Shown in pieces: positions 32,992 through 40,960 of a stretch of 44,343 nt of DNA. The DNA is from Pseudomonas sp. GM74. GTDB taxonomy: Bacteria > Pseudomonadota > Gammaproteobacteria > Pseudomonadales > Pseudomonadaceae. The notes under the pieces were generated by a model. The model had not been told where the DNA came from, ran no database searches, and worked only from the letters and a program-made list of their open reading frames with translations. A program made the translations under genes and the position numbers. The stretch spans positions 1 to 44,343 of the forward strand of contig NZ_AKJG01000090.1 of the NCBI RefSeq assembly GCF_000282455.1, in the 5' to 3' direction. Position 1 is the stretch's first letter. Each line of letters opens with the position of its first letter.

Positions 32992-33900
32992 CTATGTACG
33001 AGGAAGACTTTCCGGTGGCAACCCGTTAGGCAGCTGAATCTTCAGGCCGCGTGCGATCTGAATGCCTATGTAGAAGGCATCCCCCAGTACGCCAGCAAGT
33101 TCAGGATCGTCGGCTTCAAACTCTTTGCTGGCCCAAACGCCGATGGTCAATTGGTGCAACCGGGCTTTATCTTTTTCAACGCCCAGCAACACGTTTTTGA
33201 TGAATTGCAACTGGATTAACGAGCTTGAGTAAATCTGGAATTCTGGACAGCCGTTGTATCTCTGCGCGGTGATTGTTATCGCATTGTCGATGTAGTCGAG
33301 GGCGGTTATCGGCGTTTTCAAGAGGTGGTCCCTCTCGGTACCAGCGCTTTGATTGCTGCGCGACGCCACGTATTGATCAAACATTCGAACCTGCTCTCCG
33401 ATCCGGGCAGAGTCTCGATTTGAATCAACGTGTTTTCTATAGGTGAGAAATTGTTCAGATTCTGGTCCATGGGACAGCAGCGAAACAATCGCCGCACATT
33501 GCACAAGCCAATAAATTTCGAACGAGGATTCGGTGCCTCGACAATAACCAATATCCGTCCCTTTGCCGTACAGGTCACGAGCCAGTTGGCTGGCTTTATC
33601 GCGGTCTATCGTCGTCTCTGATGTCCATCCGGACCGGTCATTTGCGATGACGAATACCCGATAACGCTGCAAGAGGAGGGCATCCACAAGCGTCAGGTCC
33701 GGGCAGGCGGGGGGCATCAGCGGTACAAACACTTCTGGCTCTCGATTGATCGGCAGCCAGGACAGGTTCCTTTCCACTCGGGAAGGTGGCTTGTCCACTT
33801 CGGTCAAGGTGGCTGCATCGACAACCTGCTCGGTGGGGGCGGGTGGAGGAGCGGGCTTTTGTCCGAAAAAGGTTTTCAAGCGCTGCAGTAGTTTTGACAT
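32992..33900 (-). CDS. Unknown 302-residue protein in effector/immunity region
   Basis: A protein starting MSKLLQRLKTFFGQKPAPPP, with a short amphipathic basic N-terminus, then a Pro-rich linker, then a mixed alpha/beta body (LLLQRYRVFVIANDRSGWTS, EIYWLVQCAAIVSLLSHGPE). I do not recognise the family. There is no signal peptide. It lies 76 nt downstream of the ADP-ribosylglycohydrolase gene on the same strand and converges with the M48 remnant only 6 nt away. It may be a second immunity protein, an effector-associated protein or a small effector. GC is somewhat below the T6SS genes, in keeping with an accessory origin. Confidence 0.6.
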   Translation of the reverse strand: MSKLLQRLKTFFGQKPAPPPAPTEQVVDAATLTEVDKPPSRVERNLSWLPINREPEVFVPLMPPACPDLTLVDALLLQRYRVFVIANDRSGWTSETTIDRDKASQLARDLYGKGTDIGYCRGTESSFEIYWLVQCAAIVSLLSHGPESEQFLTYRKHVDSNRDSARIGEQVRMFDQYVASRSNQSAGTERDHLLKTPITALDYIDNAITITAQRYNGCPEFQIYSSSLIQLQFIKNVLLGVEKDKARLHQLTIGVWASKEFEADDPELAGVLGDAFYIGIQIARGLKIQLPNGLPPESLPRT

Positions 33901-33976
33901 GGAGGTAGCCGTTCAAGGGTTTTGATTTTGAGTAAAACTATCCGCTGACAAGAATTTCCAGGGAGTACTTGCCGCT

Positions 33977-35092
33977 TCAGCGATTCCCATAAATCACTTC
34001 GTCCATCTCGTCATGGAGTGGGGCGCTTTCGAATAACTTTTGCGCCAGGCCCTGAATGTGTTCTGACCAGGCGACCGTTTTGACCCACTCTTCAGGCATG
34101 CCCGTCACCCCGTACAGCGCCCCGGCTATCTGGCCGGCGGTCGCTGCCACGCTGTCGGCGTCGTCCGCCAGATTGGCCGCCACCAGGATTGCATCCTTGA
34201 AGTTGTCGGTGTTCCAGACCGCCCACAGAGCTGCTTCCAGCGTATCGATGACGTAGCCGGAGGAGCGGATCTGATCGCGGGTTTTTTGTTTGTATTCGCC
34301 AGCGTTGATGATCAAGGGGCGGGGATACAAGGCGCGAACCATTGACGACAAGGTTTCTTCCTTGTCCGCGCCATTGAGGGCCAGGTGCAGTAGAGCGCCG
34401 AGCAGTTCGCAGCAATTTACGGCTTCTGCAGCCCTGTGAGTGCAGCGGCTTTGTGCCGCGCTTTCTCGCCAGGTACCGGACAAGGAGTGGCGACGGAAGA
34501 TGGCGGTCGGTGCCAGCCTGATGATCGATCCGTTGCCGGCTGTGGATGGATGATCGTTGCCGTACCAGTCGACGCCCTGCGCCAATCGACCTTCAAGCGC
34601 AGCGCGAGTGGCGTTGCCAATATCAAAGCATTTTCCGTTATGGCTATTTTCGCCATTTGTATACCAGCGACAAAGCCTCTGCGTGTAGTCGCGGAAATCG
34701 AATTTATTGTTTGCCACGTAAGTGTCTGCGAGAGCCAGTGCCATGCTCGTATCGTCAGTCCACTCACCCGGTTTCAGCTTGAAGGGGCCACCGCCAACCA
34801 TGTCACTGACATGTTCACGATCACGGGGCAGAAACTCGAGCGTTGTACCCACGGCGTCGCCAATCGCGAGCCCCAACAGGCAACCCTTGGCGCGGTCCAG
34901 CGCCTGCTCTTCAGTGAGGGTGCAAGGCCTGGAAGTCAGCCACTCAGGTTTCCTGTTCGGAAATCTGGGTGCGTCCGGCTGCAACATGTAATCCATGCGC
35001 TGGCGCAGTTGAGGAGAGGGCGGTGGGAGCAGGTGGTCGTATCGCTCAGTGTATTGGGTGAGCGCTTCGTTTGAGCTTCTGAGATCAAACAT
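33977..35092 (-). CDS. ADP-ribosylglycohydrolase family protein (DraG/Tri1-like)
   Basis: A 371-residue ADP-ribosylhydrolase. The metal-binding motifs are intact: GLAIGDAVG (74-82), GEWTDDTSMALALAD with TDDT at 112-115, TAGNGSIIRLAP, and DDADSVAATAGQ (310-321). The family removes ADP-ribose from modified arginines or related residues using Mg2+. About 65 residues precede the catalytic domain (FPNRKPEWLTSRPCTLTEEQ leads into it). In the known T6SS immunity protein Tri1, an N-terminal extension plugs the toxin and the enzyme core reverses the modification. Together with the decayed toxin cassette directly upstream (its stop is 6 nt before this start), this favours an immunity role against an ADP-ribosyltransferase toxin, which is an inference. 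Confidence 0.85.
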   Translation of the reverse strand: MFDLRSSNEALTQYTERYDHLLPPPSPQLRQRMDYMLQPDAPRFPNRKPEWLTSRPCTLTEEQALDRAKGCLLGLAIGDAVGTTLEFLPRDREHVSDMVGGGPFKLKPGEWTDDTSMALALADTYVANNKFDFRDYTQRLCRWYTNGENSHNGKCFDIGNATRAALEGRLAQGVDWYGNDHPSTAGNGSIIRLAPTAIFRRHSLSGTWRESAAQSRCTHRAAEAVNCCELLGALLHLALNGADKEETLSSMVRALYPRPLIINAGEYKQKTRDQIRSSGYVIDTLEAALWAVWNTDNFKDAILVAANLADDADSVAATAGQIAGALYGVTGMPEEWVKTVAWSEHIQGLAQKLFESAPLHDEMDEVIYGNR

Positions 35093-35098
35093 GTTTTT

Positions 35099-35643
35099 TT
35101 AACCTCTCGGTGCGAGGCAATGATGTTTCACGACAAAGCGTCCCTTATGGTAAAAGCGCTTTAATTCTTTTGGTGAGAAATGGAAAACTATTACTCCATT
35201 ATTGATGTCGTCGAAGTCCATTTCGTAGAAGATATATATTTCCCATGATCCGGCTTTCTACCCTGCATAGTTTAGAAGAAGCTATTTGTAGGGTGCAGGT
35301 AGTTTGTTGCAGATTCGTTGCTCGGTTTTTGCTAGCGACTCATCAGTCTCGGCGACAGTGGAGGATGCCAAATGCGGCGATCTCCGGATGTTTTTTAATC
35401 AGGTCTTTCAGTGTCTTTTTGGGGGTGTCCCATATGCCAATAACAGTCCGTAAACTGCTTGTCCGCTATGTGCCCGTGAAGTCCAGAACTTTCCGTCGCA
35501 ATGTTTTCGTCTTACCCAATTTCATCAAGCCCCGCAAAATGGCGGTGAGCAGCAAAAAATAGCTGCTCTTACCCGTGAGTCAGTTGCCGTGCCACTTGGT
35601 CGATGCGTTTCCGTACTTGATGCCGCGTTCGACATTGATGCAT
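35099..35643 (-). pseudogene. Decayed orphan toxin cassette with effector linker
   Basis: Three reading frames succeed each other. ATG 35643 to 35569 reads VRKRIDQVARQLTHG then stop. From 35570 the next frame reads KSSYFLLLTAILRGLM, crosses a TAG at 35466-35468, and continues to DLIKKHPEIAAFGILHCRRD, stopping at 35343. A third frame with two further TAG codons ends at 35099 and contains MDFDDINNGVIVFHFSPKEL. The first part matches the intact effector at residues 201-240 (VQERIERAARQLARG and LLLLTAI), also at DNA level (AGAGCAGCT and TGCTCACCGCCAT). So this is the remnant of a second C-terminal toxin module carrying the same linker, broken by at least two frameshifts and three in-frame stops. 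Confidence 0.75.
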
Positions 35644-35661
35644 GTCGAAGACCATAAAAAT

Positions 35662-35937
35662 CTAACTGCCCACGCAACGATCATGTAGCTTTGAAAGAAG
35701 TTGATCCAACTCATTGTTCTCTTGAATCATAGGTTGTCCATTGCTGTACAGAACAATATCGTTGATAGAGCCAAGACCACCATACAGTGTGATGATTTTG
35801 GATATTGCATGCGCTGTATCTCCAGGTAGCTCTGATCTGTATTGATCAATACGCTCTGCCCATTCGTTTTTTCCGCCAATGCGTAGTAACTCGGAAATTC
35901 GTTCTAAGATTGCTGTTATCTCAGCTATGTTTTTCAT
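35662..35937 (-). CDS. Small immunity-like protein (DUF6966-like)
   Basis: A 91-residue soluble acidic helical protein. It opens MKNIAEITAILERISELLRI and has a central ISKIITLYGGLGSINDIVLY segment, followed by NGQPMIQENNELDQL. From memory this resembles proteins annotated as DUF6966, often found after toxins, but this was not checked. Its ATG overlaps the effector stop codon by 4 nt (ATGA), the typical arrangement of a toxin with its cognate immunity gene. The lack of a signal peptide implies that it acts in the cytoplasm, so the toxin target is probably cytoplasmic. Confidence 0.75.
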   Translation of the reverse strand: MKNIAEITAILERISELLRIGGKNEWAERIDQYRSELPGDTAHAISKIITLYGGLGSINDIVLYSNGQPMIQENNELDQLLSKLHDRCVGS

Positions 35938-37292
35938 TTTAGAGGGCTCGATCCCATTATCTCAACGCCTTCGATTGTCCAAGGTTTAACGACGACGATT
36001 TGCTCTGTGCCGCCAACATAGAAGCCAGATTGGGAGCCAACCTCACCTATGTAAACTTCCGTGCCGGCCGGAATTTTAACGTCGAAAACAGTATCGATTG
36101 GGGATTTACCGCCCCCTGGCCATTCTGGCAGAACTGCTTTGTCGATGCGAGTTTGTAGTATCCCAGACGGGGTCTCTTGTCCGAAAAACTGTCCCAGTGG
36201 TTGTCCTTCCACCCCTGCTCTTTTTAATACAGTATCGTTTTCGAGAATCACTGAAGTGTATCGGCCTCCAGAGAAGGTCTCTGCAAGCCTTGGGTCCAGT
36301 GGCCCCGGTTCGACAGCTGAGTATGTACCTGTGATCTTCCCAAGCTTGTGACGGGGTATTTCTTCTAGCTTTTGTACGGTCTGTGGTTTGTGAGTTGGAG
36401 CATCCGGTGAGAGCTTCTCGACCTTGTTCAGAGGAGCTGGCTCCTTCACCCGCAACTCATCCCGAGCCAGCAACTTCTGCTCATTCCTTGCCAGCCAGCC
36501 CGCCAACTGCTTGTTCGATATCTCCGCCTGAAGCTTCGCGCTGCGGGTCGCGATGTTTTCCATGCTGTTCATCACACCGGCTTTCATCTGGCCCCGGGTC
36601 AGGTAGGTGACGATGGCGGTGAGCAACAGGAGTACAAGCTGCTCCTGCCCGCGAGCCAGTTGTCGTGCCGCGCGTTCGATGCGTTCCTGTACCAGTGCAG
36701 CGGAGCCGCCGCTGGGGTCGAGGCCGGACGGCTTGAGGCCTTCTTCGGCGTGCCAGGCCGTGGCGATGCCTTCCTGCAAGGTCGAGAGGCAGGCGGGCAG
36801 GCCCTGGTAAAAATATTCGGCGATGGCGGACAGGCCCAGGGCCATGAGAATCAGGTTGCCGACTTGTAACCCGATTCCGCCACCCACCATTGCTCCAGGG
36901 CCAGCGCCGACGCCAAATGCGAAGGCCCCCGCTGCGCCGCCGGCCACGGTGCCGATCGCCACGCTGCCGCCGAGAATCATCGAGACTTCTTTGACCAGTT
37001 GCAGCAGCACCGGCAGGATCTGCTCGATTTCAATCGAGGCCCACTTGCGCTTGAGGTCCATCTGGATGATCGGGTAGGAGAGGGTCATCGCCTGATGCAC
37101 CGCATCGATGCGACGACCGCCCATGTAGCCGTAGGCCTGGCTCGCGCCATTGCTGACACGCCGGGTGAAGCCGTTCCAGTTGTCGTGCACGCTCTGCAAG
37201 CCGTCGTTAACGCCCTGGTTCAGCTCGTTGAATTTCTGGTCGAGGTTGCGTTCGACATCGGCCCAGCTGGGCACGTTGGCTAAAAGATCCAT
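35934..37292 (-). CDS. Probable T6SS effector with swappable C-terminal toxin domain
   Basis: A 452-residue protein. The helical N-terminal part (1-100) is followed by a Gly/Ala-rich hydrophobic stretch (about 106-160) that may insert in a membrane. A linker (about 200-285) includes a hydrophobic helix LVLLLLTAIVTYL (219-231), and a C-terminal domain spans about 320-452. That domain contains TFSGGRYTSVILENDTVLKR, RIDKAVLPEWPGGGKSPIDT and GGTEQIVVVKPW, a layout I associate with polymorphic-toxin domains and that is loosely ADP-ribosyltransferase-like. The catalytic class is not established. Base composition falls sharply in the last third, suggesting a transferred toxin tip. The N-terminal half resembles proteins annotated DUF6861 (from memory). 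An overlapping immunity-like gene follows, and vgrG lies 711 nt away, divergent. Confidence 0.75.
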   Translation of the reverse strand: MDLLANVPSWADVERNLDQKFNELNQGVNDGLQSVHDNWNGFTRRVSNGASQAYGYMGGRRIDAVHQAMTLSYPIIQMDLKRKWASIEIEQILPVLLQLVKEVSMILGGSVAIGTVAGGAAGAFAFGVGAGPGAMVGGGIGLQVGNLILMALGLSAIAEYFYQGLPACLSTLQEGIATAWHAEEGLKPSGLDPSGGSAALVQERIERAARQLARGQEQLVLLLLTAIVTYLTRGQMKAGVMNSMENIATRSAKLQAEISNKQLAGWLARNEQKLLARDELRVKEPAPLNKVEKLSPDAPTHKPQTVQKLEEIPRHKLGKITGTYSAVEPGPLDPRLAETFSGGRYTSVILENDTVLKRAGVEGQPLGQFFGQETPSGILQTRIDKAVLPEWPGGGKSPIDTVFDVKIPAGTEVYIGEVGSQSGFYVGGTEQIVVVKPWTIEGVEIMGSSPLK

Positions 37293-38003
37293 TTACTCGT
37301 CACTGTCCTTGGGGGAAAGGCGCTTCCTTGTTGCTGCGGTCGAGCTGTCGAATATCCGACTTCACATCATTGCCAAAGTGATGGCCATCAGCCGCACTTC
37401 AGACTGTGGGGCGGGTAGAAGATTTCAACATGGATCCCATTTTTGTTATTCGCGTTACATTCGGCAATGATGGCAATAAGGCATTGGTCGCCAACACGTG
37501 GCCGCTAACTTCCCGTTCATCCTTGATATATCAGCGTTTCTGGTCGGCCAGTGTGGCGATAATTATTTTTCAGGGATTATCCTGAACTGAGTTCCAGGTG
37601 CGTGGAAGTGCGCGCATATATGGCGTGCGGGTTGACACAGTGCATGACATGGGTGTCTCCTTCCCGCGTTCGAGCATCTGTGATGCCTGCAAAAGTGTGA
37701 CAAATTTCTCAGATATTTTACTGAGTGATGGCACTTTCATACTGTCTTGCGGTCGCAGTTTCTGGCGCCTGTTTCGTGTGAGGAATTTCACTCGGCGTTT
37801 AAACAACCCCGATGAAAATGAAGCGTTTTTACAGGCAGTCGCTTACAAGACTTGCAAATTGCCACAGTCCGAAAACATGGGGCGGCGAGGTGTTCGCCCT
37901 GATCGATGATGTGGCAAACAGGGTTTTGACCCTCTTATCTGATTCGTTATGCGCAGTGGTTGAGAGAGGGCGGTAGCTTTCCACTGTTTTCAAGGAGATA
38001 CAC
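37293..38003. other. Intergenic region between effector and vgrG, no gene supported
   Basis: About 710 nt of lower-GC sequence between two divergent genes. It should carry promoters for both. A weak plus-strand candidate is TTGACC (37926-37931) and TATGCG (37948-37953), spaced by 16 nt, about 50 nt before the vgrG ATG. A perfect small inverted repeat TTCAGG-6 nt-CCTGAA lies at 37569-37586. Short open frames on both strands here have no ribosome binding site or protein-like composition. Confidence 0.6.
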
Positions 38004-39857
38004 ATGTTGATGGACCTTGCCGCAATGCTTTCCCCGCAGAATCGGCGCCTGTTCAAGTTCAAGAACCTCGCCAACCCCGAACAGCAATTGTTGCTTGAGT
38101 CCTTCAAGGGGACTGAAGGTCTGTCGCGTGCGTACAACTTCGAGTTGCTGCTGGTGTGCCAGGACTCCGACGTCGAGCTGAAGTCGATGATGGGTCAGCA
38201 CGTGGTTCTGGAAATCGAGCTGGCAGACACCACGCCTCGTTACCTGGCGGGCTACCTCACGCGTTTTGCCAGTATCGGCAGCGACGGTGGCATGGCCCGC
38301 TACACGGCGACGCTGAACCCCTGGTTCTCCATGCTGAAGAATCGTTTCGACACGCGCATTTTCCAGGGTTGCACGGTGGAAGATGTCGTCACCCAGGTGT
38401 TTGCCTTGTGCACCGCGTTTTCCCGGCACGAGTTCCGCCTGAGCAAACCGCTCAAGCATTACACCTACATCACCCAGTACCGCGAATCCGACTTCAACTT
38501 TGTCCAGCGCCTGCTGGAAGAAGAGGGGATGTTTTACTACTTCGAGCACACCGCCGAAGGCCACACCATGATCATCTGTGACGACTCCACTACGTTGGTG
38601 CCGTTGCCTGAGCAGCCGCAGATCCGTTTCCACACGGCATCGGTCACCGAGACCGCCGACTCCATCACCCAATGGAGCGGCAACCGCCAGTTGCAGTCGG
38701 GGAAGATCGCGGTCCAGACCTTCGATTATCGTCAGCCGTCCAACCGCTTGCCGGTCGCCATGAAGAGCCTGAACAAGCAGGGCGATGTCGACGAATTCGA
38801 AATCTATGACTTCCCCGGCCAATACACCCACGGCACCTACGACGAAGGCGAAGCGCTGCTGCGGTTGCGGGTCGAAGCTCTTGAGCTCAAGGGCAAGAGC
38901 TTTCATGGCGCCAGTAACTGCCGCGCGATGAAGCCCGGTTATACCTTTGAACTGCTGCAGCATTACGATCACGATCAAGGCTCAGCCGATGAGCGTCAGT
39001 TCCTGCTGATGAGCGTCGAAAGCGAAGGCCACAACAACTACCTAAACGGGCACCAGGCGAGCTACTACAACACCTTCTCCTGCGTGCGCAAAAAGATCGT
39101 CTTCCGCCCTCAGCTCACCACCCCGCGCCCGACCATCTCGGGTCCGCAAACCGCGATCATCGTCGGCCCGCCGGGGGAGGAAATCTTCACCGACGAACTC
39201 GGCCGCGTGAAGGTGCAGTTTCACTGGGACCGCAAGGGCGAGCACAACGACAAGAGCTCCTGCTGGGTCCGCGTCGCGCAGTCCGGTGCCAGCGGCGGCT
39301 TCGGCAGCATCCAGATTCCCCGGGTAGGCGATGAAGTCGTGGTGGTGTTCCTCGACGGCAACCCCGACCGCCCGCTGGTCATGGGCAGCCTCTACAACAG
39401 CCAGAACACCCCGCCCTGGTCGTTGCCGGCGAACAAGACCCAGAGCGGTTTTTTGACCCGGTCGATGAAGGGTGACGGCGGCACGGCGAACTTCTTCCGC
39501 TTCGAAGACAAAGCAGGTGCCGAGCAGATCATCATGCATGCCGAGCGCAACATGGACACCGAGATCGAGGTCGATGAAGTCCATACCGTCGGTAGCAATC
39601 GCACGATCAAGGTCGGTGGCACGCACACCGAAACGATCAAGAAAGACACGGTGATGAATGTCCAGGAAGGCTCGCTGACGATTCAGGTCGACAACCAGTT
39701 CATTCAGGTCAGTGCCAATCAGCACATCATTCTTCAGGTGGGGGACAGCAGCATCACCCTCACGCCGGACGGCATCGAGATCAAAGGCAAGGCGATCACC
39801 ACGACGAGCACCGGCACGACCCAGATCACCGGTTCCGAGGTCAGGGTCAATGACTGA
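38004..39857 (+). CDS. vgrG: VgrG (TssI), T6SS spike protein
   Basis: A 617-residue VgrG of standard length with no C-terminal effector extension. The gp27-like part (1-about 370) includes YITQYRESDFNFVQRLLEEE, and the gp5 OB-fold has TDELGRVKVQFHWDRKGEHN and SCWVRVAQSGASGGFGSIQI. The beta-helix needle is IEVDEVHTVGSNRTIKVGGT and following repeats, ending TTTSTGTTQITGSEVRVND. A strong CAAGGAG precedes ATG 38004. VgrG trimers cap the Hcp tube and carry PAAR effectors. Here it leads a tight cluster with two Eag-like genes and an rhs gene, so it most likely loads the Rhs effector. Confidence 0.96.
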   Translation: MLMDLAAMLSPQNRRLFKFKNLANPEQQLLLESFKGTEGLSRAYNFELLLVCQDSDVELKSMMGQHVVLEIELADTTPRYLAGYLTRFASIGSDGGMARYTATLNPWFSMLKNRFDTRIFQGCTVEDVVTQVFALCTAFSRHEFRLSKPLKHYTYITQYRESDFNFVQRLLEEEGMFYYFEHTAEGHTMIICDDSTTLVPLPEQPQIRFHTASVTETADSITQWSGNRQLQSGKIAVQTFDYRQPSNRLPVAMKSLNKQGDVDEFEIYDFPGQYTHGTYDEGEALLRLRVEALELKGKSFHGASNCRAMKPGYTFELLQHYDHDQGSADERQFLLMSVESEGHNNYLNGHQASYYNTFSCVRKKIVFRPQLTTPRPTISGPQTAIIVGPPGEEIFTDELGRVKVQFHWDRKGEHNDKSSCWVRVAQSGASGGFGSIQIPRVGDEVVVVFLDGNPDRPLVMGSLYNSQNTPPWSLPANKTQSGFLTRSMKGDGGTANFFRFEDKAGAEQIIMHAERNMDTEIEVDEVHTVGSNRTIKVGGTHTETIKKDTVMNVQEGSLTIQVDNQFIQVSANQHIILQVGDSSITLTPDGIEIKGKAITTTSTGTTQITGSEVRVND

Positions 39858-39869
39858 GGTAACGGCGCC

Positions 39870-40451
39870 ATGACCAGGGTCAGTCTCTACGATCGCATTT
39901 CCGAAAAGCGTATTGCGCGGGAGGAGGCCGAACGCCTTGCCCAGCAGAACGCGCTCCTCGTCCAGCCCGAGCCCGAGCCGGAACCCGAGCCGGTGGTGGC
40001 GCTGCAAGACACGCCCAGCAGTTTCACCTTCGGTGGTTTCAACCTGGCATTTCCGACGGGGTTCAACTTCCGCGAAGTCCAGACCACCCTTGAGCACGAA
40101 GGCGAGCCGGTCAGCCTGACGATCAGGCGTCGTGATGTGCAACAGGGGCAGACCCTGGAGCAGCTTTTCGAGGCCTCGGTGCAGGCGTTTCGCCAGGAGC
40201 ATCCGGACGTGCGCATTATCCGCCAGCGCGATGTCCGCGTGGCCGGCAGTGCGGCGAAGGCCGTGGATCTGCATTTCAAGACCGGTCATGCCGATCGTCA
40301 CGCGCGCCTTGTCGGTGCCCTGGTGCCTGTCGCCGGGCGTGACGATGGACAATGGCTGAGCATTGCTTGCGAGATTGATCCGGCCCGGCCCGTGCTCAGT
40401 CTGTGGCTGGTTGATTTTGACGGCATGCTCGACGGCCTTGCCGTGCGCTGA
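39870..40451 (+). CDS. DUF1795/DcrB-family protein (Eag-like), with N-terminal extension
   Basis: A 193-residue protein. About 45 residues with a Glu/Pro repeat (PEPEPEPEP) precede a DcrB/DUF1795-type domain (about 50-190; FPTGFNFREVQTTLEHEGEP and WLSIACEIDPARPV). DUF1795 proteins act as Eag chaperones that shield the membrane segments of PAAR/Rhs effectors before loading on VgrG. It starts 12 nt after vgrG. The charged extension is unusual for Eag proteins, so it could instead be a co-effector or a divergent adaptor. Confidence 0.75.
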   Translation: MTRVSLYDRISEKRIAREEAERLAQQNALLVQPEPEPEPEPVVALQDTPSSFTFGGFNLAFPTGFNFREVQTTLEHEGEPVSLTIRRRDVQQGQTLEQLFEASVQAFRQEHPDVRIIRQRDVRVAGSAAKAVDLHFKTGHADRHARLVGALVPVAGRDDGQWLSIACEIDPARPVLSLWLVDFDGMLDGLAVR

Positions 40452-40487
40452 ACGCCTAATTTTTTTGATTCAAGGAAGTTACCCAGA

Positions 40488-40955
40488 ATGGATTATGAGT
40501 TGCAGGAAGGCAGCATCGCGTTGCCGCAAGGTTTTCAGGACCGCACGGTAAACATGTTTGTGTTGGGGGCGAGTATTCCAGCACCGTTGAGCATCACCAT
40601 TTCCCGTGACACATTGCTGCCCGGCGAGGTGCTCAAAGCCTACGTCGAGCGTCAGATCAAGATGCTCGCGTCCAGGCTGCGTGGCTATACGCTGCTGGGC
40701 AAGAAGGCCGTTGCATTGTCGACCACGGCGCCGATCGAGGGCGTGCAGATCGATGCGTATTACATGACCGATGGCCGACCCTTCTATCAGCGCCAGGCGG
40801 CGTTTCTGATCGAGCCTGGACGCGCGATCATTTTTTCCACCACAGCCCAGGCTGACTTCAGCAGCGAGCAGAATCAGAACTGGATAGACCTGCTGGCGAG
40901 CTTTCAGCCTCGCCAGCCCGGCGGCCCCAAGACCGACTCCAGCGCACAGGAGTAA
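40488..40955 (+). CDS. Eag-type chaperone (DUF1795)
   Basis: A 155-residue DUF1795 protein beginning MDYELQEGSIALPQGFQDRT, with the family elements SITISRDTLLPGEVLKAYVE and a Gln/Ser-rich tail. It is the compact Eag form, placed immediately before the rhs gene (5 nt), whose N-terminus has the membrane-segment region that Eag proteins bind. It is probably EagR for the downstream Rhs. AAGGA lies about 11 nt before ATG 40488. It shares only the domain family, not close identity, with the upstream DUF1795 protein. Confidence 0.85.
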   Translation: MDYELQEGSIALPQGFQDRTVNMFVLGASIPAPLSITISRDTLLPGEVLKAYVERQIKMLASRLRGYTLLGKKAVALSTTAPIEGVQIDAYYMTDGRPFYQRQAAFLIEPGRAIIFSTTAQADFSSEQNQNWIDLLASFQPRQPGGPKTDSSAQE

Positions 40956-40960
40956 CGGCC

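Noticed and set aside
35245..35562. Plus-strand open frame of about 105 codons in the region upstream of the hydrolase
   Set aside because: It has no ribosome binding site and no protein-like composition; the minus strand here shows the decayed toxin cassette with real homology to the effector.
37306..37402. Short minus-strand frame upstream of the effector ending DIRQLDRSNKEAPFPQGQ
   Set aside because: It reads somewhat like protein but has an in-frame stop upstream, only a GTG start and about 21 codons; there is not enough evidence for a gene or remnant.
37598..37909. Plus-strand open frame of about 103 codons before vgrG
   Set aside because: There is no ribosome binding site, it has Cys/Arg-rich random composition, and it ends before vgrG without coupling.
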